Shown here in pieces: positions 1 to 7,902 of a stretch of 64,000 bases of DNA. Below the pieces are notes generated by a model. The model did not search any database, was not told where the DNA came from, and saw nothing but the letters and a program-made list of their open reading frames with translations. The stretch is from Glutamicibacter creatinolyticus (GTDB lineage: Bacteria; Actinomycetota; Actinomycetes; Actinomycetales; Micrococcaceae), in contig NZ_CP034412.1 in the NCBI RefSeq assembly GCF_006094275.1, forward strand, positions 372,001-436,000, given 5' to 3'. Numbering within the stretch: position 1 is the stretch's first letter; each line of letters starts with the position of its first letter. Position numbers and translations under genes: made by a program.

Positions 1-1
1 G

Positions 2-406
2 ATCCATGCCGAGCCAATGGTCCTGGTCATCCCGGCGGGGCATCGACTCGCCGGGCGTCAGCAGGTCGACCTTTCGGAAATTGCCGGGGAACAGTACGTG
101 GACTTCCCCGAAGGTTGGGGAAACCGAACCACCATTGACTCCGCGTTCTCCGCGCAGGGACTGCACCGTAGCGTGCGCACGGAGGTCGTCTCACTGGATT
201 TCGCGCTGGAGCTTGTCCGGCAGGAGCTGGGTGTCGCCTTTTTGCCGCAGTCCACCGTCGAGCGCTCGGGGACCCAGGGAATCTGGGCGGTGCCGGTGCC
301 CCTGAAGTGGCGAATTCAGCTGGCCCGCGCCACGAATCGGCAGCCGACCGCCGCCGAAGACGTGGTCATGCGGGCCATCCTTGCCGAAGCACGCAATGCC
401 AAATAG
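2..406 (+). CDS. LysR-family regulator, C-terminal part (5' truncated by window edge)
   Basis: The reading frame is already open at the first bases of the window and runs 134 codons to a TAG stop, so the gene begins upstream. What remains resembles the second half of a LysR effector-binding domain: a VIPAGHRLAG segment near the start, then VDFPEGWGNRT, and near the end a stretch typical of the LysR regulatory subdomain (LELVRQELGVAFLPQS). The winged helix-turn-helix is outside the window, so target and ligand cannot be read. The next gene is convergent (IclR, minus strand), 59 bp away. Confidence 0.75.
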   Translation: MHAEPMVLVIPAGHRLAGRQQVDLSEIAGEQYVDFPEGWGNRTTIDSAFSAQGLHRSVRTEVVSLDFALELVRQELGVAFLPQSTVERSGTQGIWAVPVPLKWRIQLARATNRQPTAAEDVVMRAILAEARNAK

Positions 407-465
407 ACCGACCAGCCTAGGCAGCATCAAGCCCGTGCGCGCTGTGGGGGAGCCGGCGGCCCGGG

Positions 466-1215
466 TTAACCGTCGGCGGCGTAGCCCAGGGCCCGCGAGA
501 TGCCTCGTGCCGCAGTGCGCAGAGCCATGGCCGCGGCGGGCAGCGTTGCAGAGCCCCGGGGAACCACCACAGCCAACACGGCCGCCGCGTACCCCTGACC
601 GTCAAGAATCGGGGCCGCCGCCCCGGTGGTCTCGGGATCGATAAAGCCATCGAAGGTGGCGTAGCCGCGGCGTCGGATCTCAGCCAGCTCATGACGCAGC
701 CGGGGATGGTAGTCGAGGACGGCTTCCTCGTGTCGGCTCAGGTAGTCCTCCAGTACCGGGGCCGGGGAGTAGGCCAGTAGCGCCATGCCCATGGAGGTGC
801 GGTGGATCGGCATGCGCCCGGCAACGCTGGCCTGATTGACCACCGACCCGGGACGGGAGAGACGCTCAATGACCAGGACGTCATCCTGATGCAGCATCGC
901 CAGCTGGGTGTTCTGGCCCAGAAGCTGATTGATGTCCTCCATAAAGGGCAGCGCTGCGGTGCGTAGGTCCTGGGTAGCGGCACTGCGGTTGGCCAGCTCC
1001 CACAGCCGCAGCCCCAGTGAAATTTGTCCTTCGTGATCACGCGCCAGCAAACCGTGGCCGACCAGATCCTCAATCAAGCGGTACATGGTGGCGCGGGGAA
1101 TCTGGGCGCGCCGAGCCAGGGCGGCGACCGAAAGCTTCGGGGTCTTGGGGTCAAAGGAATCCAGGATCCGCACAATGCGGTCCAGCATGGAATCCCCACT
1201 GGGCGAGTTGGCCAT
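466..1215 (-). CDS. IclR-family transcriptional regulator
   Basis: This 249-residue protein has the length and layout of IclR regulators. Residues about 10-65 form the winged helix-turn-helix (LSVAALARRAQIPRATMYRL), and the rest is the effector-binding GAF-like domain, with motifs such as SVAGRMPIHRTSMGMALLAY and a DGFIDPET segment. It is transcribed in the same direction as the aromatic-acid transporter behind it, but a strong terminator (1328-1378) separates them. The ATG has no Shine-Dalgarno sequence; TAAAGT lies six bases upstream, which fits a leaderless transcript. Its position beside an aromatic-acid transporter suggests, but does not prove, a role in aromatic metabolism. Confidence 0.88.
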   Translation of the reverse strand: MANSPSGDSMLDRIVRILDSFDPKTPKLSVAALARRAQIPRATMYRLIEDLVGHGLLARDHEGQISLGLRLWELANRSAATQDLRTAALPFMEDINQLLGQNTQLAMLHQDDVLVIERLSRPGSVVNQASVAGRMPIHRTSMGMALLAYSPAPVLEDYLSRHEEAVLDYHPRLRHELAEIRRRGYATFDGFIDPETTGAAAPILDGQGYAAAVLAVVVPRGSATLPAAAMALRTAARGISRALGYAADG

Positions 1216-1221
1216 GAATCA

Positions 1222-1227
1222 ACTTTA
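1222..1227 (-). promoter_or_regulatory. Candidate -10 element of a leaderless IclR transcript
   Basis: On the minus strand TAAAGT is followed by six bases and then the ATG of the IclR gene. This TANNNT-N6-ATG spacing places the transcription start at or next to the start codon. No convincing -35 hexamer is seen. Confidence 0.4.
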
Positions 1228-1327
1228 GTCTGTTGACGGCAGAGGGAATATTGGCGAACGAGTGGGAGGGGCTGGGAGATGCGCTGGGCATGGTGGGGGA
1301 ACCCGGCAGGTCTCCTAGGGGACGGAA

Positions 1328-1378
1328 TGAGTAAGAGTGTGCCGGGGCCATCCTGTGGCACCGGCACACTCTTACTCA
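1328..1378 (-). terminator. Stem-loop terminator after the aromatic-acid transporter gene
   Basis: Perfect 18-bp inverted repeat (arms 1328-1345 and 1361-1378, 15-base loop), 31 bp past the stop of the minus-strand transporter gene. The stem is long and there is no clear T-run, so it may act in both directions. Confidence 0.75.
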
Positions 1379-1409
1379 ATTGTTGGCCCCGGGATTCGTC
1401 CGTTTGCCG

Positions 1410-2603
1410 CTAGGAGGACTTCGGCTTGGGGATCTGCGCGATGACCAGGACCGCGATCAATGCAGCACCCCCGTAGAGGAAGAACGCCCCAGGATATGCG
1501 GTCCCCGCGGCCACCATGAGACCGGTGACGTAGGGGCCGATAATCGCGCCGAAACGCCCGATCCCCGAAGCCAAACCGATGCCGGTGGCCACCATGTCAC
1601 GAGGATAGACGTGCCCGGCATAGACGTACATCAGGCATTGGGCGCTGAAAACAAAGACGCCGGTGATGAAGAGGACCACCGTGAGCAATGCCTGGCTTCC
1701 GAAGGGCAGGGCCAGAAGAACCAGGAAGACAGCCGAGGCGGCGAACCAGAGCAGGGAAACCAGTTTGATTCCCTTCGCATCGGCGGCATAGGCGCTGATG
1801 ATGAGCCCGGCGATCGCACCTAGGTTCAGGACAAAGAGCATCGTCAGGGAGTCGGCCACCGGGTAGCCGGCGGCGCCCATGATCTTGGGCAACCAGGCGT
1901 TCAATCCATAGACCAGGACCAGACCCATAAACGCCGCAATCCACAAGCCGATCGAGCTGCGCAAGTACTTGGGCTTGAGCACATCTGCCAGCGAGCTGCG
2001 CTCTCCCGCGGGGCGCACTTCGCTTTCGGGGAGCTTGAACCAAAGCAGGCCGAGCAGCACCAGGCCTAGTCCGCCGCCCAGATAGTAAAGCAACGACCAG
2101 TGCATGCCCGCGGCCCGGCCAGCCAGGGAGGCCAGCACGGCACCCAGGTGATATCCGACCATGGGCAGGTTGTTGGCCAGGGCCCGGCGTCCAACCGGCG
2201 CGTTCTCCTGCATCAACGCCAGGGCCACCGGCATGCATCCACCGAGTCCCAGACCTGCGATAAAACGCACCAACCCCATCAGTGCCGCATTGGGCATCAG
2301 CGGAAAGACCAGCGTGAAGGCCGAAAACACCAGAACCGCCAGGAGCAGGGGGCGTCGACGGCCAAAGTGGTCGGCCAAACGCCCCATGAGCGCGGCTCCC
2401 ACTCCGACGCCGATCAGGGAAAACGTGTTTACCCAGTTCATGGCGGCGACACTGAAGCCTCCGATGTCCGGGTCGGTCAATACGGGAATGGTGGCTCCCA
2501 ACGCCACGATGTCGTAGCCCTCGAAGACCACGATGAAGAAGCAGAGGGCGGCAATCCAGCCGCCAAGTTTTTGCGGCCTGGTGCCGCTAAGCGACGTAGT
2601 CAA
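1410..2603 (-). CDS. MFS transporter, aromatic acid:H+ symporter (AAHS) type
   Basis: This is a 397-residue hydrophobic protein with about 12 membrane segments. Residues about 25-45 carry FEGYDIVALGATIPVL, close to the DGYD signature of the AAHS group (PcaK, BenK) in helix 1, and the MFS loop motif GRLADHFGRRRPLL follows. It begins at TTG, preceded by a GGGAG Shine-Dalgarno sequence at proper spacing. It is divergent from pcaF, with three IclR-type palindromes between them, so it probably imports an aromatic acid (4-hydroxybenzoate or protocatechuate are the usual substrates of the group) for the beta-ketoadipate pathway. The exact substrate cannot be told. Confidence 0.85.
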   Translation of the reverse strand: MTTSLSGTRPQKLGGWIAALCFFIVVFEGYDIVALGATIPVLTDPDIGGFSVAAMNWVNTFSLIGVGVGAALMGRLADHFGRRRPLLLAVLVFSAFTLVFPLMPNAALMGLVRFIAGLGLGGCMPVALALMQENAPVGRRALANNLPMVGYHLGAVLASLAGRAAGMHWSLLYYLGGGLGLVLLGLLWFKLPESEVRPAGERSSLADVLKPKYLRSSIGLWIAAFMGLVLVYGLNAWLPKIMGAAGYPVADSLTMLFVLNLGAIAGLIISAYAADAKGIKLVSLLWFAASAVFLVLLALPFGSQALLTVVLFITGVFVFSAQCLMYVYAGHVYPRDMVATGIGLASGIGRFGAIIGPYVTGLMVAAGTAYPGAFFLYGGAALIAVLVIAQIPKPKSS

Positions 2604-2693
2604 GGTGGCTCCCTTCGAGTCCCGCCGACGAAGTGGCGGTGATGTGCGTCATAGCAAAGTGATGTTAGCATCAAATTCACTTCACGCACACTA

Positions 2694-2708
2694 GTTCGCA
2701 TAGCGAAC
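2694..2708. promoter_or_regulatory. IclR-type 15-bp palindrome, site 1
   Basis: GTTCGCATAGCGAAC is a palindrome with 6-bp arms and a 3-bp centre; one further flanking base pair also matches. It has the size and half-site style of IclR-family operators and lies between the divergent transporter and pcaF genes. Confidence 0.6.
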
Positions 2709-2748
2709 TTCTTTGCTAGTATTGAGCGCGAGGGCTGGGGCTGATATT

Positions 2749-2763
2749 GTTCGTTTTACGAAC
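2749..2763. promoter_or_regulatory. IclR-type 15-bp palindrome, site 2
   Basis: GTTCGTTTTACGAAC has the same 15-bp length and GTTCG/CGAAC ends as site 1, with its centre 55 bp away from that of site 1 and about 50 bp before the pcaF start. Confidence 0.6.
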
Positions 2764-2767
2764 GAAA

Positions 2768-2782
2768 GTTCACAGTATGAAC
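2768..2782. promoter_or_regulatory. IclR-type 15-bp palindrome, site 3 (weaker)
   Basis: GTTCACAGTATGAAC keeps the GTTCR/YGAAC ends and the 15-bp length but has a less symmetric centre. It starts 19 bp after site 2 starts, about two helical turns, so the two could be bound together. Confidence 0.45.
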
Positions 2783-2809
2783 ATCGAACGGTAATGGAGC
2801 AGTGACTTA

Positions 2810-4021
2810 ATGCAGCAGGCCTATCTCTATGACGCGATCCGTACGCCTTTTGGCAAGCTGGGCGGGAGCCTGTCAGGGCACCGGCCGGATGATCTTGCCG
2901 CGCACGTGATCCGCGAACTGGTGGCCCGCGCGCCGCAGCTGGATGTCTCCGCCCTCGATGAGGTTATTTTCGGCAACGCCAACGGGGCCGGCGAGGAGAA
3001 CCGGAATGTCGCGCGCATGGCCACGCTGCTGGCCGGGCTGCCCACCTCCATCCCCGGCACCACCATGAACCGGTTGTGCGGTTCCTCCCTGGACGCGGCC
3101 ATCGCCGCCTCCCGCGAGGTCGCCACGGGGGATGCGGACCTGGTGCTTGTCGGGGGAGTGGAGTCCATGAGCCGTGCGCCATGGGTGCTGCCCAAGACCG
3201 AGCGCCCCTTCCCCATGAACAACCTGGAACTGGCCAACACAACCCTGGGGTGGCGCCTGGTCAATCCGTCCATGCGTGGGGAATGGACCGTTTCGCTTGG
3301 TGAAGCGACCGAGCAGCTGCGTGAAAAGTACCAGATCAGCCGCGAAGACCAGGACCAGTTCGCGGCGACCTCCCACCAGCAGGCTGCCGCCGCCTGGCAG
3401 GCCGGCAAGTACGACAACCTTGTCGTGCCGGTGCCCCCGGCGTCCAAGAAGGGCACCGAAGTCACCCGCGACGAGACCGTCCGCCCGGACTCGACGGCGG
3501 AAACCCTCTCCGGACTGCGCACCGTGTTCCGCCCGGCCGAAACCGGAACCGTGACCGCAGGGAATGCCTCACCCATGAATGACGGGGCCTCGGCAGCCTT
3601 CATTGGCTCGGAAGCCGGAGGACAGGCGCTCGGGTTGGACCCGCTGGCCCGCATCATCTCCAATGCGGCCCACGCCCTGGACCCGCAGTACTTCGGCTTC
3701 GCCCCTGTCGAGGCCGCCAACAAGGCGCTGTCCAAGGCTGGACTGTCGTGGAACGACATCGCCGCGGTGGAACTGAACGAGGCGTTTGCGGCGCAGTCGC
3801 TGGCCTGCCTGCGCGCCTGGGACATTGACCCGGGCATCGTCAACGCCTGGGGCGGGGCCATCGCCATCGGCCACCCGTTGGGCGCCTCGGGCCTGCGCAT
3901 CCTGGGGACCTTGGCCCGCCGGCTGCAGGAGTCGGGGCAGCGCTACGGCCTGGCGGCCATTTGCATTGGCGTTGGCCAGGGCCTGGCCGTGGTCATCGAG
4001 AACGTCAACGCCGCCAACTAG
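2810..4021 (+). CDS. pcaF: Beta-ketoadipyl-CoA thiolase (acetyl-CoA acyltransferase)
   Basis: The 403-residue thiolase cleaves beta-ketoadipyl-CoA with CoA to succinyl-CoA and acetyl-CoA, the last step of protocatechuate/catechol degradation. The N-terminus YDAIRTPFGKLGGSL is typical of PcaF. The nucleophilic cysteine is Cys90 in MNRLCGSSLD; the C-terminal GHPLGASG histidine and the cysteine of AICIGVGQG complete the active site. It heads an operon with pcaI and pcaJ, which make its substrate. Being next to a CoA-transferase and an AAHS transporter favours PcaF over a general beta-oxidation thiolase. Confidence 0.93.
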   Translation: MQQAYLYDAIRTPFGKLGGSLSGHRPDDLAAHVIRELVARAPQLDVSALDEVIFGNANGAGEENRNVARMATLLAGLPTSIPGTTMNRLCGSSLDAAIAASREVATGDADLVLVGGVESMSRAPWVLPKTERPFPMNNLELANTTLGWRLVNPSMRGEWTVSLGEATEQLREKYQISREDQDQFAATSHQQAAAAWQAGKYDNLVVPVPPASKKGTEVTRDETVRPDSTAETLSGLRTVFRPAETGTVTAGNASPMNDGASAAFIGSEAGGQALGLDPLARIISNAAHALDPQYFGFAPVEAANKALSKAGLSWNDIAAVELNEAFAAQSLACLRAWDIDPGIVNAWGGAIAIGHPLGASGLRILGTLARRLQESGQRYGLAAICIGVGQGLAVVIENVNAAN

Positions 4022-4076
4022 CCACACCGGGGGTTCGCCCCTCCCCAAGGATTTTCGCTCAGAGAGGTAGACACTG

Positions 4077-4748
4077 ATGGCACCACGTATCGCCACCTCG
4101 CCCGCCGAGGCCGTGGCCCAAGTGAAGGACGGCTCCACCGTCCTGATCGGCGGCTTCGGCAACGCCGGGCAACCCATGGAACTGATCGACGCCCTGCTTG
4201 ATGGCGGGGCCACGAACCTGACCGTGGTGAACAACAACGCCGGACAGGCCGACGCGGGCCTGGCCCTGCTGATCAAGGAACGCCGGGTAAAGAAGATCAT
4301 CTGCTCCTTCCCCCGCCAATCCGATTCCTGGCACTTCGATGAGGCCTACCGGGCCGGGGACATCGAGCTGGAACTGGTTCCGCAGGGAAACCTGGCCGAA
4401 CGCATTCGTGCGGCGGGCGCCGGGATCGGCGGATTCTTCACCCCCACCGGCTACGGCACGCTGCTGGCCGAGGGCAAGGAAACGCGCATGATTGACGGGC
4501 GCGGTTATGTCCTGGAGACCCCGATCCACGCCGATGTCGCACTGATCAAGGCGCTGCGGGCCGACACCCACGGCAACCTGGTCTACCGCAAGACCGCGCG
4601 CAACTTCGGACCAATCATGGCCACAGCCGCCAAGCAGGCCATTGTCCAGGTTGATGAGATCGTGCCGGTGGGCGGCATCGACCCGGAGGTCGTGGTGACC
4701 CCGGGCATCTACGTGGACACCATGGTGGCACTGGGAGGGAAGAACTGA
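4077..4748 (+). CDS. pcaI: 3-oxoadipate CoA-transferase, subunit A
   Basis: This 223-residue subunit matches the alpha subunit of 3-oxoacid CoA-transferases, with the glycine-rich GSTVLIGGFGNAGQP near residue 22 and the usual GGFFTPTGYGT segment. With PcaJ it moves CoA from succinyl-CoA to beta-ketoadipate. It lies 55 bp after pcaF behind a GAGAGG Shine-Dalgarno sequence and overlaps the start of pcaJ by one base. An acetoacetate-specific transferase (ScoA) is the alternative; the pca context argues against it. Confidence 0.92.
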   Translation: MAPRIATSPAEAVAQVKDGSTVLIGGFGNAGQPMELIDALLDGGATNLTVVNNNAGQADAGLALLIKERRVKKIICSFPRQSDSWHFDEAYRAGDIELELVPQGNLAERIRAAGAGIGGFFTPTGYGTLLAEGKETRMIDGRGYVLETPIHADVALIKALRADTHGNLVYRKTARNFGPIMATAAKQAIVQVDEIVPVGGIDPEVVVTPGIYVDTMVALGGKN

Positions 4749-5404
4749 TGGGCACGCTGCTGCACACCGACGAAAAACTGACCCGCGATGCGATGGCCCA
4801 GATGGTGGCCGCGGACATCCCCGCCGGTGCCTTCGTCAACCTTGGCATTGGCCAGCCCACCAACGTTTCCAACTTCCTCACCGCCGAACAGGGCGTCACC
4901 CTGCACACCGAGAACGGAATGCTGGGCATGGGACCGGTGGCCACCGGGGAGCAGGTGGACGAGGACCTGATCAACGCCGGTAAGATTCCGGTCACCGAGC
5001 TGCCCGGAGCCAGCTTCTTCCACCACGCCGACTCCTTCGCCATGATGCGCGGCGGGCACCTGGATGTCTGTGTGCTCGGGGCCTTCCAGGTCTCGGCCGC
5101 CGGGGATCTGGCCAACTGGCACACCGGAGCCGAAGGGGCGATCCCGGCCGTTGGCGGCGCCATGGACCTGGCCATCGGCGCCAAGCAGACCTGGGTCATG
5201 ATGAGCCTGTTTACGAAGAACGGAGACTCCAAGCTGGTGGACCAGCTCAGCTATCCGGTTACCGGGCTCGGCTGCGTCTCGCGAATCTATACGGAGGTCG
5301 CGGTCTTTGAGCTGCGCCAGGGGCAGGTGTTCGTGCGCTCCACCCACGGGATCAGCTTCGAGGAGCTTCAGGCCAAGCTGCCGGTCGAACTCGCCCGCGG
5401 CTAA
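4748..5404 (+). CDS. pcaJ: 3-oxoadipate CoA-transferase, subunit B
   Basis: The 218-residue beta subunit carries the catalytic glutamate (about Glu55) in TENGMLGMGP and the family segments NLGIGQPTNVSNF and GGHLDVCVLGAFQVS. The start codon overlaps the last base of pcaI (TGATG arrangement), so the two subunits are translationally coupled, as is usual for this enzyme. A GC-rich terminator follows about 60 bp downstream. Confidence 0.93.
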   Translation: MGTLLHTDEKLTRDAMAQMVAADIPAGAFVNLGIGQPTNVSNFLTAEQGVTLHTENGMLGMGPVATGEQVDEDLINAGKIPVTELPGASFFHHADSFAMMRGGHLDVCVLGAFQVSAAGDLANWHTGAEGAIPAVGGAMDLAIGAKQTWVMMSLFTKNGDSKLVDQLSYPVTGLGCVSRIYTEVAVFELRQGQVFVRSTHGISFEELQAKLPVELARG

Positions 5405-5465
5405 ACGCGCCAGGCCGCCGCGGGCATCCGCGGAGGCGGTGCTCGCCAACAACCAGTAAATTAGG

Positions 5466-5498
5466 AGGGGCACGCGCCATCCCAGGCCGCGTGCCCCT
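5466..5498 (+). terminator. Terminator after pcaJ
   Basis: Inverted repeat with 11-bp arms (5466-5476 and 5488-5498) around an 11-base loop, 61 bp after pcaJ. It lies just before the pcaR-like gene, so it probably reduces rather than forbids read-through into that gene. Confidence 0.6.
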
Positions 5499-5553
5499 TC
5501 ACCATCCCCGCAGCACGGCACCCCGTGGGCGGAGCACATCAATCAGGAGAGCC

Positions 5554-6351
5554 TTGAGCAGCGAGAACAGCGAGAACAGCACGTCGGCGAAGACCTCGGT
5601 GCAGTCCCTGGCCCGCGGGCTGCAGGTCATCCGCAGCTTCGACGCCGAACACACGTCCATGACGCTGTCCGAGGTCGCCGCACGCACCGGACTGTCCCGG
5701 GCCACCGCGCGCCGATTCCTGCACACCCTGGCCGAGCTGGGCTACGTGCGCACGGACGGGAAGCAGTTCGCGCTCACCGCGCTGGTGCTGCAGCTGGGGT
5801 ATGCCTACCTGTCCAGCGCCACCCTGCCGCAACTCATTGAACCGGTGCTGGAGGAGCTCTCCGCAAGTGTCGGGGAATCGGCCTCCGCCTCCGTGCTGCA
5901 GGGCAGTGAAATCATGTACATCGCCCGCGTGCACACCCGCTCCATCATGCAGGTGGGGATCTCTGTGGGGACCCGCTTCCCGGCGCTGAGCACCTCCATG
6001 GGCCGGGTGCTGCTGGCCCATCAGCCGGCGCAAACCGTGCAGCAGGTCCTCCAGGACACTCCTGCTGCACTGACCCCGCGCACCATCACCGACGCCAAGG
6101 CCCTGGAAGCGGAACTGGAGAAGGTCCGGGAACGGGGGTATGCCCTGGTGGACCAGGAGCTGTCCGTCGGACTGCGCTCGGTGGCTGTTCCGGTGTTCAG
6201 CAAGGACGGCAGCATCGTGGCGGCCATGAACGTATCCATGAGCGTGGGACCCGACAGCCCGGCCGATGCGCAGGAAGCGGCCCAGCGGGTGCTCCCGCAG
6301 CTGCTGCGGGCGGCCGGCCAGGTCGAGGAGGCGCTCGCCGCGCGGCGCTAG
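5554..6351 (+). CDS. pcaR: IclR-family regulator, PcaR/PobR type
   Basis: A TTG start at 5554 is preferred because AGGAGA ends just before it; the in-frame codons further upstream overlap the terminator and give a low-quality N-terminus. The resulting 265-residue protein has the Pca regulon regulator signature VQSLARGLQVIRSFD, a helix-turn-helix (LSEVAARTGLSRATARRFL, about residues 38-57) and a C-terminal ligand-binding domain (DQELSVGLRSVAVPV). Beside pcaFIJ, it is the likely binder of the three 15-bp palindromes upstream of pcaF, with beta-ketoadipate or an aromatic acid as plausible effector. The neighbouring IclR at 466-1215 is the other candidate. Confidence 0.85.
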   Translation: MSSENSENSTSAKTSVQSLARGLQVIRSFDAEHTSMTLSEVAARTGLSRATARRFLHTLAELGYVRTDGKQFALTALVLQLGYAYLSSATLPQLIEPVLEELSASVGESASASVLQGSEIMYIARVHTRSIMQVGISVGTRFPALSTSMGRVLLAHQPAQTVQQVLQDTPAALTPRTITDAKALEAELEKVRERGYALVDQELSVGLRSVAVPVFSKDGSIVAAMNVSMSVGPDSPADAQEAAQRVLPQLLRAAGQVEEALAARR

Positions 6352-6478
6352 TTATCAAGAGATGTACTGACTCGGAATATCTTCGGTTCAGGCTCAGTTC
6401 ACGTCCATTTCGCAGAGCTGTTGCCCGAGCGCGAAACAGTAGGCGGTGTTGTATTCGAAACACAGGAGAACCGCTGAC

Positions 6479-7684
6479 GTGAACATTCGATCGCTTTGCC
6501 TTGGGGCGCTTTCAGCCCTCATGCTCGCCGGGCTGGGGCTGCCGGCCGCCGCCGCTCCGGCACCCCACTTACAAGACGAACCCCTACTCATCGGCCACCG
6601 GGGAGCTGCCGGAGTAGCTCCGGAAAACACGCTTCCCGCCATCAAAGCCGGCAGCCAGTCCGGTGCCGAATTCATCGAAATCGACGTGCAGCTCAGCCGC
6701 GACGGCGTCCCGTTCGTCTTCCATGACGACACCCCGGCACGCACCACGAATGTCGAGCAGGTGTTCCCAGGCCGCGAGCATCAGCCGATCACGTCATTTA
6801 CCTGGGATGAGCTGCAGCAGCTGGATGCTGGCTCCTATTTCTCCGCGGCCTACGCCGGGGAACGCATCCCGCACTTTGACCAGGTGCCGCAGGCCGTTAC
6901 CGGCACTACCGGGGTTTTCATTGAGATCAAGTCGCCCAAGAATTCGCCGGGCGTCGAAGAAGTGGTGGCCAAGGCGCTGGAGCAGGAGCGCAGCTGGTCC
7001 CGGCTGCTCGATGCCGGGCGCATTGAAGTGCTCGGCTTTGACGCCGAATCCAACCAGCGGTTCGCGCAGCTGGCCCCCGAGGTGCCGTTGCAGCAGCTGG
7101 CCGGCACCGTGCCGGATGCCGCCACCTTGGAAGGCTACTCCCGATTCGCAGACGCCTTCGGCACCAGCTATCGGACCCTGGATGCGGCCGGTGCCGAACG
7201 GGTCAAGCGGGCCGGGCTCGGCCTGGGCGTCTACACCGTGAACTCCACCGAGTCTGCCGATGCCGCCAGGCAGCTGGGCGTGGAACGCATTACCGGTGAT
7301 TTCCCGGCCCAGCTCTCCCGGCACTTCTCCGGTCGTGACCCGTTTCCGGGCAAGCCCGGTTTGGTGATCCACTCATCGGTCAACGACGTGCCGGGCAATG
7401 ACCTGCAGCCCGAGACCGGTGAACACGTGGTGCTGAGCAACCCCGGGCCCCGTTCGGTCGATGCCTCGGGCTATCTGTTGCGCGATGCCGCCAATAACCT
7501 GCTGCAGATTCCTGCCGGCTACACCATCCCCGCCGGAGGCCAGCTGCGCGTCTACCCTGGCCCCGGCACCAACAGCATGGATGCCTTCTACGCCGATATG
7601 GGCAGCGCAATCCTGAACAACGGTGGTGACTCGCTGGGGTTGTGGAACGGGCAGGGCAAACTCGTGGACACCTTCGCCAACTAG
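6479..7684 (+). CDS. Secreted glycerophosphodiester phosphodiesterase with C-terminal lamin-tail domain
   Basis: The start is GTG 6479, behind an AGGAG Shine-Dalgarno sequence. The 401-residue protein begins with a signal peptide (SALMLAGLGLPAAAAPAP, likely cleaved after residue 26-28). Residues about 36-285 form a GDPD TIM barrel: GHRGAAG with catalytic His40, the metal ligands EIDVQ and the second histidine FHDD; IEIKSP follows. It should hydrolyse glycerophosphodiesters outside the membrane. The last ~105 residues (VIHSSVNDVPGND to the end) resemble a lamin-tail (LTD) beta-sandwich with LSNPGPRSVDASGYLL and PAGGQLRVYPG. Such domains are added to secreted enzymes; its role here is unknown. 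Confidence 0.88.
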   Translation: MNIRSLCLGALSALMLAGLGLPAAAAPAPHLQDEPLLIGHRGAAGVAPENTLPAIKAGSQSGAEFIEIDVQLSRDGVPFVFHDDTPARTTNVEQVFPGREHQPITSFTWDELQQLDAGSYFSAAYAGERIPHFDQVPQAVTGTTGVFIEIKSPKNSPGVEEVVAKALEQERSWSRLLDAGRIEVLGFDAESNQRFAQLAPEVPLQQLAGTVPDAATLEGYSRFADAFGTSYRTLDAAGAERVKRAGLGLGVYTVNSTESADAARQLGVERITGDFPAQLSRHFSGRDPFPGKPGLVIHSSVNDVPGNDLQPETGEHVVLSNPGPRSVDASGYLLRDAANNLLQIPAGYTIPAGGQLRVYPGPGTNSMDAFYADMGSAILNNGGDSLGLWNGQGKLVDTFAN

Positions 7685-7726
7685 CCGGCCCGGATCCGCC
7701 AACGTCACAATCCCATCCACCGCTTC

Positions 7727-7775
7727 TGCCCCTGCCGGCTTGGGGGACCCACAGATTCCCAAGCCAGCAGGGGCA
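7727..7775 (+). terminator. Terminator after the glycerophosphodiesterase gene
   Basis: Long stem: 9 bp plus 8 bp separated by one C/A mismatch (arms 7727-7744 and 7758-7775) around a 13-base loop. No T-run follows. Confidence 0.65.
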
Positions 7776-7902
7776 GGGGCGTGCCGGGAGCGAAAAACTG
7801 ATGAAAGCCCCCACCACGCGACACGCGCGCCCTGCGACACGGTTTGCCCCGCCCCGGGAAAACCGGGTTCACTAAGGGTGGGGAAATTGGGGTCCGAACC
7901 TT

